Positions 7,711 through 15,008 of a DNA stretch of 21,468 nucleotides are shown here, piece by piece; position 1 is the first letter of the stretch; each line of letters opens with the position of its first letter. The DNA comes from an uncultured Capnocytophaga sp. Its GTDB lineage: Bacteria; Bacteroidota; Bacteroidia; Flavobacteriales; Flavobacteriaceae. The stretch covers positions 1-21,468 of the forward strand of contig NZ_CALHGG010000147.1 in assembly GCF_938029845.1 (NCBI RefSeq). The letters run 5' to 3'. The notes under the pieces were generated by a model that was not told the DNA's origin, did no database searches, and saw only the letters and a list, made by a program, of their open reading frames with translations. The position numbers and the translations under genes are program-made.

Positions 7711-7740
7711 TTGGAAGTTATAATTTTTTTTGTACCTTTG
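7711..7740 (+). promoter_or_regulatory. Strong promoter of the SRP RNA gene
   Basis: TTG at 7711-7713, a 19-base spacer, then TACCTTTG at 7733-7740: the full Bacteroidota -33/-7 promoter (TTG-N19-TAnnTTTG). The RNA start is expected at about 7744-7746. It is the best promoter in the window, as expected for a stable RNA. Confidence 0.8.
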
Positions 7741-7744
7741 CACT

Positions 7745-7845
7745 CGGCAAGTCCTACACGACCAGCTCCCTTAGAATCCTCCAGGGTGGGAACGCAGCAA
7801 AGGTATAAGGTTGTAGCGGTGCGATGTAGGTAGCTTGCCACTTTT
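7745..7845 (+). ncRNA. ffs: Signal recognition particle RNA, small bacterial type
   Basis: The RNA is about 100 bases. The ends pair: GGCAAG (7746-7751) with CTTGCC (7834-7839). The apical part reads CTCCAGGGTGGGAACGCAGC at about 7780-7799, which carries the conserved SRP domain IV features: a CAGG side, a GGAA-type tetraloop and the AGCA side that bind Ffh. A run of nine T (7842-7850) follows the terminal stem and serves as the intrinsic terminator. With Ffh the RNA targets ribosomes making inner-membrane and some secreted proteins to FtsY. The next gene starts only 46 bases after the T-run and has no visible promoter of its own. Confidence 0.93.
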
Positions 7846-7895
7846 TTTTTGTCTACACTTTTCTTAACTACTTCACTAATAAATAAATAGAAATT

Positions 7896-10019
7896 ATGAC
7901 AGAGCAACAAATCCTAAAAAAAATTGATAAGTGGAACGAAGATGACCATATTCAGGCAATCGTTGATTTCATAGAGAAATTACCTCATGAGAGCAAAACT
8001 ACCGAGGTACTTAGTGAGTTAGGACGTGCCTATAATAATTTGTATTGGTTAGATCCTTCCGAGGAAAATGAAAAATATTTACGCCGTGCGGTAGAGGTGT
8101 TCAAGTATTTAGAAGAAGAAATAGGAGATACAGAGAGTTGGAATTACCGTATAGGGTATTCTTATTTCTATCTCAATGATATGGATAATGCCAGAAAATA
8201 CTTGGAACGTGCTACTTCTCTTTCTGGTACTCAAGAATTGTTACACTATATAGCCTTGGCGGATAAGAAAGGTATCTCTCTACGTGAAGCGGTCAAAGGT
8301 GGCCGTGGCGAGGTGGAATATATCTTGGAGGATTTTGTAGATACCCTTAAGGAATACGCCCCCTCAATGGCATTACGCTTGGGTACTCCCGCTACAGAGG
8401 AGCAAATAGAACGCTTTGAGGATCGCTTCGGCTTTGATCTGCCTGAGGAGTTCAAGCAGCTGCATAGAACCTTTAGCGGACAACAAGATAACAGACCTTT
8501 CTTTGGGGTAGGTCAGCGCTTTCTTAATCTTGAAGAAATAGAGGAAGCCCAAAAGAACATTGTCTCTTTCTTAGAAAATCACTTCGGAAGAGATTGGGCA
8601 AATAAGCAGATACCCGAAGATGAGTTTGTAGATGAGGGAGAGGTGAAGAATCAGCTCTTTAGCCGTAAGTGGGTACCTTTTATGACCCAACGTATAGAGG
8701 GAGAGAAGGATAGCTATTTGTGCTTTGACTTTGATAATGACGAAGATGGTATCTATGGACAACTTATCGGAGTAACTCCTGATGAAAAGTTGGAGAATTA
8801 TGAGGTGTCTTTTGTTTTTGCGGGACTTTTCCAATGGTTATCCGCTACCATAGAAGGTCTGGAAACAGAACGTATGGCCTACTCGGAAGAGAAGGATACC
8901 ATAGAGTTCTTGTCCCGTAACTTTGAACCTGCTTATTACGAGGAGGAGGAGCGTGAGGCTTTGGAAGATTATATCAAGGAAAATATTGGTGAGTTTGACG
9001 AGGTATTTCATGAGTTGGTTTCTCCCGATATTCACTGCGATATCTATATAGTGAAACCTACCCCCGAACGCAATTACTACACGCTAATTACAGGAGGTAT
9101 GGGAGCTTATCATATGAATATACCTGACGGATTCACAGGTAGTCCTTTTGCAGAGATGGTGATTCACCTACCTGCTGATTGGAATATCAAGAGTGAGGAA
9201 GAAAAAGATTATTGGCCTATGCGTTGGCTTAAAATCCTCTCTCGCTTACCTATAGAACAAGATACTTTCTTGGCTTGGGGACATACCGTTCCTACTGGGG
9301 AACCTTTGGAGGGAACCAACTTCACCTGTATGCTACTCATCGGTACGGATGACAAGAAGGGGGAAGATGCCATAGCGAAGCTCCCTACTGGTAAGGAGGT
9401 GCATTTTTACACCATGGTACCCCTATATGAGCAGGAGATGCTGTACAAATTGGAAAATGATAGTTCTGCCCTTTTGGAACTTTTCTCCGAAAAAGATATA
9501 CCTTATCCACCTGTGGTAGATGTAAATCGTCCCAATGTATGCCAGGACTATGCTCCCGTACAGAATACAAGCCTTTTGGATCAAGTATACTGGGCATTTA
9601 CCCAAGAACACTTCCCTGGGCTCATGATATTCTGGGAAGCGGTTAAAGCCTATAATTCCGATATGGAGAATAGCCTAAACAACTTCAATCCTTTTGGTAC
9701 CATATTCAAAACACCTAAGGTGAAGATTATGTATGAGGCTTGGATAAAGAGCAAGAGAGAACTTCATGATTTTGAAATACTTGCCAATGAGCATCTTTTG
9801 GAAGGGGAGCCTGATGAAAATGGTCTTTACCAAGCGCTCATTGTCTCTGAACTCTTCTCAGGTGATGGTGCTTCTTTTGGAGCTTTAGAGCTTCTTTGGC
9901 TGATACACAACACTTTGGCCAACAAAGATTTAGGTGATCATATCTTCTTTGAAGGCTTTGATATAGAGGGGTATGAAGAAGATGGTACTCCAGTACTCTT
10001 TATCAACTGTGGCTCTTAA
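7896..10019 (+). CDS. Multi-domain SUKH (SMI1/KNR4) + SUFU-like protein, probable polyimmunity protein
   Basis: A 707-residue cytoplasmic protein without signal peptide. Residues 1-130 are helical with TPR-like pairs (ELGRAYNNLYWLDPSEEN, YRIGYSYFYLNDMDNARKYL). Residues about 165-320 fit SMI1/KNR4 (SUKH): TEEQIERFEDRFGFDLPEEF opening, an LEEI strand-helix, WVPF, a YLCFDFD strand and a closing GLFQWL helix. Residues about 365-545 look like a suppressor-of-fused (SUFU) domain: YYTLITGGMGAYHM, FAEMVIHLPADW, WPMRWLKILSRLP, and FYTMVPLYEQEM. The last 150 residues form another alpha/beta module (ending PVLFINCGS) that I cannot name. Aravind and colleagues described SUKH and SUFU domains as immunity proteins of bacterial polymorphic toxin systems, sometimes strung together as polyimmunity proteins; that role is inferred here. 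No toxin gene is adjacent. Transcription may come by read-through from the SRP RNA promoter; a strong terminator follows. Confidence 0.82.
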   Translation: MTEQQILKKIDKWNEDDHIQAIVDFIEKLPHESKTTEVLSELGRAYNNLYWLDPSEENEKYLRRAVEVFKYLEEEIGDTESWNYRIGYSYFYLNDMDNARKYLERATSLSGTQELLHYIALADKKGISLREAVKGGRGEVEYILEDFVDTLKEYAPSMALRLGTPATEEQIERFEDRFGFDLPEEFKQLHRTFSGQQDNRPFFGVGQRFLNLEEIEEAQKNIVSFLENHFGRDWANKQIPEDEFVDEGEVKNQLFSRKWVPFMTQRIEGEKDSYLCFDFDNDEDGIYGQLIGVTPDEKLENYEVSFVFAGLFQWLSATIEGLETERMAYSEEKDTIEFLSRNFEPAYYEEEEREALEDYIKENIGEFDEVFHELVSPDIHCDIYIVKPTPERNYYTLITGGMGAYHMNIPDGFTGSPFAEMVIHLPADWNIKSEEEKDYWPMRWLKILSRLPIEQDTFLAWGHTVPTGEPLEGTNFTCMLLIGTDDKKGEDAIAKLPTGKEVHFYTMVPLYEQEMLYKLENDSSALLELFSEKDIPYPPVVDVNRPNVCQDYAPVQNTSLLDQVYWAFTQEHFPGLMIFWEAVKAYNSDMENSLNNFNPFGTIFKTPKVKIMYEAWIKSKRELHDFEILANEHLLEGEPDENGLYQALIVSELFSGDGASFGALELLWLIHNTLANKDLGDHIFFEGFDIEGYEEDGTPVLFINCGS

Positions 10020-10042
10020 TTGATTTTTAAGTAATATGACAA

Positions 10043-10076
10043 GAGGCTGTCCTCCAGTGGGGACAGCCTCATTTTT
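10043..10076 (+). terminator. Intrinsic terminator after the SUKH/SUFU gene
   Basis: GAGGCTGTCC (10043-10052) pairs perfectly with GGACAGCCTC (10061-10070) around an 8-base loop, then ATTTTTA. It lies 24 bases after the stop and ends plus-strand transcription. On the other strand the T-run is poor, so it may serve mdh only weakly. Confidence 0.9.
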
Positions 10077-10097
10077 ATGTGATAAAATGTGCTTATC

Positions 10098-11030
10098 TTA
10101 GATAATACCTTCCAACGCTTTATTTACTTCGCGTACAGCTTGGGTACTTTCGTTGAATTTAGCTTTTTCAGCTTCGTTGAGTTCTATTTCTACGATTTTC
10201 TCAACACCATCTTTACCGATGATCACAGGTACCCCTACAGAGACATCTTTTTGTCCATATTCTCCTTCGAGTAGTACAGAGCAAGGGAATAGTTTCTTTT
10301 GGTCGCAAGCAATGGCTTGAACTAAGGCAGAAACAGCAGCTCCTGGAGCATACCAAGCGGAAGTGCCTAAAAGTTTTGTAAGGGTAGCCCCTCCCACCTT
10401 AGTGTCTTCAGATACTTGAGCAAGGCGTTCTTCAGATAGGAATTGGCTTACAGGTACTCCACGATAGGTAGCCAAGCGAGTAAGCGGTAACATACCACTG
10501 TCACTGTGAGCAGCGATAACCATACCATCTACATCGGAGATAGGGCTATTGAGAGCTTCAGCTAAGCGATATCTGAAGCGAGCAGAATCCAATGCGCCTC
10601 CCATACCTATAATGCGATTTTTAGGCAATTTGGTAGCTTTGTGTACCAAATAAGCCATAGTGTCCATAGGGTTACTTACGATAATAACAATGACATTAGG
10701 AGAGTATTTCACCAATTGTTCTACTACCGATTTTACGATATTGGCATTGGTACCAATGAGTTCTTCACGGGTCATACCTGGTTTGCGAGGAATACCAGAG
10801 GTGATTACAGCTACATCGCTTCCAGCAGTTTGGGAATAATCGTTTGTAACCCCCTTGATGCGAGTATCGAAACCATTAAGGGAAGCTGTTTGCATAAGGT
10901 CCATGGCTTTACCTTCAGCAAATCCTTCTTTGATGTCCACCAGAACAACTTCTGATGCGAAATTCTTTAGTGCAATATACTCTGCACAACTTGCGCCGAC
11001 TGCACCGGCACCTACTACGGTTACTTTCAT
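10098..11030 (-). CDS. mdh: Malate dehydrogenase (NAD-dependent, LDH-like)
   Basis: The 310-residue cytoplasmic enzyme interconverts malate and oxaloacetate in the TCA cycle. It belongs to the LDH-like malate dehydrogenases: Rossmann GAGAVG (7-12), NAD-binding Asp32, the substrate loop GIPRKPGMTREE (79-90) with Arg82 and Arg88, VSNPMD (118-123) with Asn120, LDSARFR (147-153) carrying Asp148 and Arg151, and the catalytic His175. The Arg in the IPRKPGM loop marks malate rather than lactate use. The usual HGDTM around the catalytic His reads HSDSGM here; His and Asp are kept, so activity should be too. Start ATG at 11030 gives the standard MKVTVVGAG N-terminus. It has its own good promoter upstream (11068-11098), so it is not simply the last gene of the isomerase operon. 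Confidence 0.97.
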   Translation of the reverse strand: MKVTVVGAGAVGASCAEYIALKNFASEVVLVDIKEGFAEGKAMDLMQTASLNGFDTRIKGVTNDYSQTAGSDVAVITSGIPRKPGMTREELIGTNANIVKSVVEQLVKYSPNVIVIIVSNPMDTMAYLVHKATKLPKNRIIGMGGALDSARFRYRLAEALNSPISDVDGMVIAAHSDSGMLPLTRLATYRGVPVSQFLSEERLAQVSEDTKVGGATLTKLLGTSAWYAPGAAVSALVQAIACDQKKLFPCSVLLEGEYGQKDVSVGVPVIIGKDGVEKIVEIELNEAEKAKFNESTQAVREVNKALEGII

Positions 11031-11067
11031 AAGAATATTTTTTATCAGTGATTATGATTGATGATGT

Positions 11068-11098
11068 CAAAATTACAAAAAATAAATGACATACACAA
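11068..11098 (-). promoter_or_regulatory. mdh promoter
   Basis: On the minus strand: TTG at 11098-11096, a 20-base spacer, then TAATTTTG at 11075-11068, an exact fit to TAnnTTTG. The leader to the ATG at 11030 is about 32-35 bases. Confidence 0.65.
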
Positions 11099-11141
11099 TA
11101 AAAAATCTAAAATATTTTATGTCCTACAAACCGCTTAGTTA

Positions 11142-12497
11142 TTACTTTTTGAGCCAATTGTTAGAAAAAGTACAGTTTCTATACGATCCTTTTACCGAAA
11201 CGAAAGTCTTTTTAATAGCTTCTTTCATCCATTTCTGTACGGCTTCGAGTTGTTTTTCCTTAAGAGCTAATTCACGGATGCGGGTATAGTCCTTGACAAA
11301 ATCGGCAGTATGTTCGCCTATACGATTGGTTACACGATATATTTTGTACATCTTTCTTCCAGTTCTATCTTCATCCACAATAGGGAAAGAAACCTCATCA
11401 TCCTTAAGGGAAGAGACTTGAGAGTATAGTGCAGGTTCCATACGGGTAAGCTCAAACTTGGTAGAATAGTCTTCAGGGTTGAGTAGCTGCCCTCCATCTT
11501 CTTTGGTTTCTTTTTCATCAGAGAAATTCTTTGCTGCTTCGGCAAAGGTAAATTCTTTGTTGATAATCTTATCGCGTATGTCGTTAATTTTCTTTTTAGC
11601 TTCCTCTAAAGAGGCATCGGGAATCTGAGGCACCATAAGGATATGGCGTACGGAAACTTCTTTTCCTCTTATCTTGACCACTTGTAGGATATGCCAACCG
11701 AAATCGGTCTTGAAGGGATCGGATATTTCTCCTTCTTGTAGGGAGAATGCTACGTCCTTGAACTCCTTGGCAAAGCTTGAGCGCCTATTGAAAGTCAGTT
11801 CCTTGCCTCCTGTAGCACGATCCGCCGAATAGAGGATCGCCTTGGTGGAGAAGCTCGCTCCGTTCTCTACGATGTCTTTTTTGATTTCTTTGAGCTGTGC
11901 TATAACCTTGTCCACTTCACTCTGTGGTGCTTTGGGTTCTATAACGATTTGGGCAATCTCCAGCTCAGTACCTATGGTAGGGAGTTCGCTCTGTGGTATT
12001 TTGTTGAAGAATTGTTTTACTTCCTCTGGAGTAACTTCTATATTCTCTACAATCTTGGCTTTCATGCGGGAACTAAGTTCGTTCTGGCGGAGAATATCAA
12101 AAAGCTCATCGCGTAGGGACTGCTCATCATCCTTGTGATAGAATTCTACTACCTTCTTCATATCTCCCAATTGTTCTACCAAGAACTCAATACGGCGGCT
12201 TACCCCATCACGAATGTCAGTATCGGAAATCTTGATACTGTCCTGAATGGCTTGGCTTACATAGAGCTTGTCTTCCATGAGTTTTCCCAATAGTTGGCAA
12301 CGGGTTATGCCCTTAGTATCCACATTTTGAGAGCGAAGCTCTATCAGAGCACGATCAATGTCTGTTTCCAAGATGAGATAATCTCCCACGACGGAGGCTA
12401 CTCCATCAATCTTTTCTCTTTGGGATTGTGCCCATAGAGAATTGATAGAGAAGAAAGTAGATAGGAATAATAAGCAGGTAATACTAATTCTGTTCAT
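11142..12497 (-). CDS. SurA-type periplasmic peptidylprolyl isomerase
   Basis: A 451-residue periplasmic chaperone/isomerase. Signal peptide 1-24 ending LWAQ; SurA N-terminal helical core (about 28-170) starting IDGVASVVGDYLILETDID; two parvulin (PpiC) domains, about 177-275 and 281-390. Both keep parvulin features: the first has FGWHILQV near its end and an Ala-Thr-Gly-Gly (228-231) in place of the usual S-GG loop; the second opens VSVRHILM and has EDGGQL (333-338). SurA helps outer-membrane proteins fold; the flavobacterial homologues are presumed to do the same. The longer frame to 12527 is rejected: the ATG at 12497 begins a proper signal peptide and overlaps the upstream stop by 14 bases, which implies translational coupling with the SurA-like lipoprotein gene. 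mdh follows after 111 bases under its own promoter. Confidence 0.9.
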   Translation of the reverse strand: MNRISITCLLFLSTFFSINSLWAQSQREKIDGVASVVGDYLILETDIDRALIELRSQNVDTKGITRCQLLGKLMEDKLYVSQAIQDSIKISDTDIRDGVSRRIEFLVEQLGDMKKVVEFYHKDDEQSLRDELFDILRQNELSSRMKAKIVENIEVTPEEVKQFFNKIPQSELPTIGTELEIAQIVIEPKAPQSEVDKVIAQLKEIKKDIVENGASFSTKAILYSADRATGGKELTFNRRSSFAKEFKDVAFSLQEGEISDPFKTDFGWHILQVVKIRGKEVSVRHILMVPQIPDASLEEAKKKINDIRDKIINKEFTFAEAAKNFSDEKETKEDGGQLLNPEDYSTKFELTRMEPALYSQVSSLKDDEVSFPIVDEDRTGRKMYKIYRVTNRIGEHTADFVKDYTRIRELALKEKQLEAVQKWMKEAIKKTFVSVKGSYRNCTFSNNWLKK

Positions 12498-13338
12498 AGA
12501 GTTCAAATTGTTTGTTCTGAATAGCATTATTGATAATTTCTTTTTCTAAGTTATTGATATAGTTATTTTTGCGTTTGTTCAAGATGATTTGTTTCAAGGT
12601 AGGGTAAGCATACTCCATAGGGGCATAGTCTGTATTGTCCAAGTACTTATTGACCTTGAGCAGGTACACAGAAGTAGAGTCTCTTTGCTCAATGAGTTGT
12701 TGTAGGCTACCCTTGCTAATTCTTGCCGAAAGGGCAGGGATCTTTTCTTTTACCTCAGCCGCTCTTATCCAAACACTATCGTTGAGAAAGGAGGAGGTAA
12801 AGTGGGGGCTGAGTGAGTCAATGTATCGCCTATCCTTAGGTGCGTAAGTCCTAAAAGAGGCGGTTAGTTTGGAAGTTAAGTCTTTGGGAGAGAGCTGTAT
12901 GTATCTGAGCTGTACCAAATCCTCACTGAGCATAAAGATGTCTTTGTTCTTCTGGTAGAACTCCTCTTTTTCTTTTTTGCTGATGAGGGTATCCACCTGT
13001 CTGGATAGTAGGTCTAAGTAGAACTGAGTATATAAGTCCGTACGATACTGGCTTACCAATTGTTCAAATTCTTCTTTTTTGCTGTTGGGGATATTCTTTT
13101 CAGCCTTGAGGAAAAGGAGTTTCTTCAGTGCCCAATTATTGATGTATGGGGTAATGATGCGTAGGCTATCTTCTAGGGTATGTCCTTGAGGGAGCAATTT
13201 TTGGATATCCTCCTCATATAAGTAATAATCACCTATTTTGGCTACCACCTTACTATCCTTTTGAGCAGGACTCAGCCATTGGCAAGCAGTCAAAGAGAGA
13301 CCGCTGATAAGGAGAAAAAGAAGGGGTTTCCAATTCAT
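12484..13338 (-). CDS. SurA-like lipoprotein lacking an evident PPIase domain
   Basis: A 284-residue lipoprotein with signal peptide ending LTAC (Cys19). After the signal it has the SurA/PrsA N-terminal pattern KVVAKIGDYYLYEEDIQKLL (about 28-47), where a bacterial foldase normally reads VA-VNG-I-ED. A long helical section with many Lys/Glu residues follows, then a segment QLRYIQLSPKDL (about 144-155) at the place where a parvulin domain would begin, but the parvulin HIL and F/Y-GG landmarks are missing. It may therefore be a chaperone-only paralogue. I chose the ATG at 13338 over the longer frame (13377) because it gives a standard lipoprotein signal. It overlaps the SurA gene by 14 bases, so both are made together; a physical complex is plausible. 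A poor -7 candidate (TAACTTGC, 13374-13381) is present. Confidence 0.82.
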   Translation of the reverse strand: MNWKPLLFLLISGLSLTACQWLSPAQKDSKVVAKIGDYYLYEEDIQKLLPQGHTLEDSLRIITPYINNWALKKLLFLKAEKNIPNSKKEEFEQLVSQYRTDLYTQFYLDLLSRQVDTLISKKEKEEFYQKNKDIFMLSEDLVQLRYIQLSPKDLTSKLTASFRTYAPKDRRYIDSLSPHFTSSFLNDSVWIRAAEVKEKIPALSARISKGSLQQLIEQRDSTSVYLLKVNKYLDNTDYAPMEYAYPTLKQIILNKRKNNYINNLEKEIINNAIQNKQFELYEQN

Positions 13339-13420
13339 TTTAACTATTCTTAATAAGTTGGTACAAAAACAGCGCAAGTTACAGTAATTTGAGGGGAAAA
13401 ACTAATCAATTAATGTTTTC

Positions 13421-13948
13421 TTAACTTTGAGTAGTAGGGGAGGGCTCTGTCCCTATCTTAGGTAATAGGTCTTTGTACTGGAAGATATGGGTGCGAATCC
13501 AATCATTCATCTCCATAACAGGGGCATAGAGCAAGGATTGTTCGCTACTTTCCTTAGGAATGATTTCAAGGGCACCTCGGTTAAGGTACATAAGGCTTGT
13601 GCCTATAAAAAGAGACCACTTAAACATACCAAATACAGCCCCTGCAATACGATTAGGGAGTCCCAAGGAGATACTTTCTAAGAATTTAGTGAGTATTTTC
13701 CCTCCAATTCGTACTATAGCAAAGACTAAAAGAAAGACAATGACGAAAGAAATTACTTGATTGGTTTTCTCAGAGAGTGAAAATACTTCACTGAGGTAAC
13801 CAGCTGCCATAGCTGAGAAGTGTATAGCCCCCCATAGTGCTACAAATATAGACAATAGGGAGGCTATTTCCCAGATAAAACCTTTCATAAATCCGTGTAT
13901 AACCCCAATAGAAAGGAGAATACCTAGTATAATATCAATGTTGCTCAT
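13421..13948 (-). CDS. CvpA family membrane protein
   Basis: A 175-residue inner-membrane protein with four hydrophobic segments (about 4-20, 26-48, 66-88 and 103-125). The N-terminus MSNIDIILGILLSIGVIHGF, followed by KGFIWEIASL, is the classic start of the CvpA family, with Gly-rich turns between helices (GLPNRIAGAVFGMFK at about 95-109). E. coli CvpA is needed for colicin V production and for tolerance of deoxycholate; its molecular activity is not settled, so the role here is only family-level. The frame is open to 13975, but that earlier ATG lies inside the terminator hairpin of the upstream gene, and the 13948 start gives the family-typical N-terminus. The soluble tail is Pro/Ser/Thr-rich. 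The SurA-like pair follows 82 bases downstream. Confidence 0.88.
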   Translation of the reverse strand: MSNIDIILGILLSIGVIHGFMKGFIWEIASLLSIFVALWGAIHFSAMAAGYLSEVFSLSEKTNQVISFVIVFLLVFAIVRIGGKILTKFLESISLGLPNRIAGAVFGMFKWSLFIGTSLMYLNRGALEIIPKESSEQSLLYAPVMEMNDWIRTHIFQYKDLLPKIGTEPSPTTQS

Positions 13949-13954
13949 TTGGAT

Positions 13955-13981
13955 AAAAAAAGAGATGAATTTCATCTCTTT
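13955..13981 (-). terminator. Intrinsic terminator after the DUF2795 gene
   Basis: AAAGAGATGAA and TTCATCTCTTT (13959-13969 and 13971-13981) form a near-perfect palindrome. Read on the minus strand the stem is followed by a run of T (13960-13955), as in rho-independent terminators. It sits 6 bases after the DUF2795 stop and 7 before the CvpA start, so CvpA probably relies on read-through or a promoter inside this tight gap; I see none. Confidence 0.75.
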
Positions 13982-13987
13982 ATTAAA

Positions 13988-14209
13988 TTAATATTCATCT
14001 TCGTTCCAAAGATAATCTTCTTCAGTGGGATAATCAGGCCAAATCTCCTCAATGGATTCATATATTTCTCCTTCGTCCTCAAGGGCTTCGAGATTCTCCA
14101 CCACTTCCATAGGAGCTCCTGTACGGAGCGCATAATCGATGATCTCTTCCTTAGTTGCAGGCCAAGGGGCATCACTGAGATAAGAGGCAAGTTCTAATGT
14201 CCAATACAT
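13988..14209 (-). CDS. DUF2795 family protein
   Basis: A 73-residue very acidic protein, MYWTLELASYLSDAPWPATK through to DYLWNEDEY. I recognise it as DUF2795, a small family that is highly conserved in Bacteroidota; its Trp/Pro motif APWPATKEE, the GAPMEVVENL helix and the IWPDYPTEED tail are all present. It reads like a winged-helix fragment (helix-turn-helix built around EEIIDYALRTGAP), and related DUF2795 proteins in other phyla have been linked to DNA- or RNA-binding, but the function is unknown to me. It has no signal peptide or membrane segment. A second frame over the same DNA (13972-14190) is a shadow. It is flanked by the repeat-bearing gap toward the Nudix gene and followed by its own terminator. 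Confidence 0.9.
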   Translation of the reverse strand: MYWTLELASYLSDAPWPATKEEIIDYALRTGAPMEVVENLEALEDEGEIYESIEEIWPDYPTEEDYLWNEDEY

Positions 14210-14271
14210 ATTTATTAGTTTTTAATTGTCAGTTTTTAGTTTTTATTGTCGGTTTCAAGAGTTAGTTGTTT

Positions 14272-14298
14272 TTCACTCTTCACTTTTCGTTATTCACT
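14272..14298. repeat. Second copy of the dispersed AGTGAAGAGTG repeat
   Basis: These 27 bases are the exact reverse complement of 7087-7113. Both copies lie at the 3' side of a gene, here directly at the Nudix stop. The rest of the 14210-14300 gap holds further degenerate T-rich units (TTTTTAATTGTCAGTTTTTAG-like) but no gene. Confidence 0.85.
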
Positions 14299-14300
14299 AG

Positions 14301-14897
14301 TTAGTATTCTCCTCTGAACACTTCTTGGAGGCTAGAGAATGAATTTTTCAGTAGTTTCTTGAGTTTTTTAGGTTTTTTCCACGCACATACTTCTATATCC
14401 TCCTCTTTTTGAGGGTGCAAATCCTCCTTACTATCACTATACATATTGTACCAATGGGTTTCCTTCAGGAGCCAACGTTGGTCTTGCTTATATATGTGGT
14501 AGGTAATCACACGCTTGCCCAATACACGTAAGTCTTTCACTCTTGTTTCTTCCTCCACTTCTCTTCGGGCACATTCCTTGATATCTTCTCCTGTTTCTAA
14601 TTTCCCTTTAGGCAAGTCCCATTTTCCCTTTCGCTTGATAAAAAGGATACGCCCTTTAGGGTTGCGTACCACTCCTCCTCCTGCACTAATGAGGGTAAAG
14701 GGCTTGAGAAATTCCTTAAGCGGGTCTTGGCTCTCTATATAGAAGAGGAATTTGCCAGACTTGTACCCGTCTATCTTTCGAATAAAATCCTCTACTGAAA
14801 TCTTGCCAAGGGTGAATATTCGGTATTTCCTTTTATATGATTTTTTAAGAGTATTGGTAACCAATATCTTTTTGTCGTCTAAAAAAACTTTGTACAT
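14301..14897 (-). CDS. Nudix hydrolase
   Basis: A 198-residue cytoplasmic protein. Residues 1-65 form a small N-terminal alpha/beta domain often seen in flavobacterial homologues; the Nudix fold covers about 68-185. The Nudix box runs from Gly98 to Val120: G-x5-E (Glu104), x7, then REVEEETRV (112-120). The metal-binding Arg112, Glu113, Glu116 and Glu117 are all present, but the conserved Gly of the consensus EExGU is Arg119. Strand FTLISAGGGVVRN (67-79) and GKWDLPKGK (91-99) fit the family. The enzyme should hydrolyse a nucleoside diphosphate linked to another group; the substrate cannot be predicted. The C-terminus is Lys-rich (KKPKKLKKLLKNSF). A weak promoter lies at 14938-14945. In several Flavobacteriia a homologue stands before pyrE; that is not the case here. 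Confidence 0.92.
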   Translation of the reverse strand: MYKVFLDDKKILVTNTLKKSYKRKYRIFTLGKISVEDFIRKIDGYKSGKFLFYIESQDPLKEFLKPFTLISAGGGVVRNPKGRILFIKRKGKWDLPKGKLETGEDIKECARREVEEETRVKDLRVLGKRVITYHIYKQDQRWLLKETHWYNMYSDSKEDLHPQKEEDIEVCAWKKPKKLKKLLKNSFSSLQEVFRGEY

Positions 14898-14937
14898 AAC
14901 TATTTTTTAAGGGAAAATTAGTTTTATTTTTACAGAG

Positions 14938-14945
14938 CTAAGGTA
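14938..14945 (-). promoter_or_regulatory. Possible -7 box for the Nudix gene
   Basis: On the minus strand this reads TACCTTAG, one mismatch to TAnnTTTG, 40 bases before the ATG at 14897. A TTTTAG about 30 bases upstream is a poor -33 box. Confidence 0.35.
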
Positions 14946-15008
14946 CAATTTTTTTTTGATTCCTAAAAGATTTTTCTCATTTTTAACATACTTTGTAAAG
15001 GAAAAATC

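Noticed and set aside
10098..11030. Loss of function in malate dehydrogenase because HGDTM is HSDSGM
   Set aside because: Catalytic His175, Asp148 and the three Arg are all kept; the neighbouring changes look like a lineage variant.
13972..14190. Second minus-strand frame overlapping the DUF2795 gene
   Set aside because: The other frame gives the well-conserved DUF2795 sequence over its whole length; this one reads Leu/Arg-rich without family resemblance and runs into the terminator.
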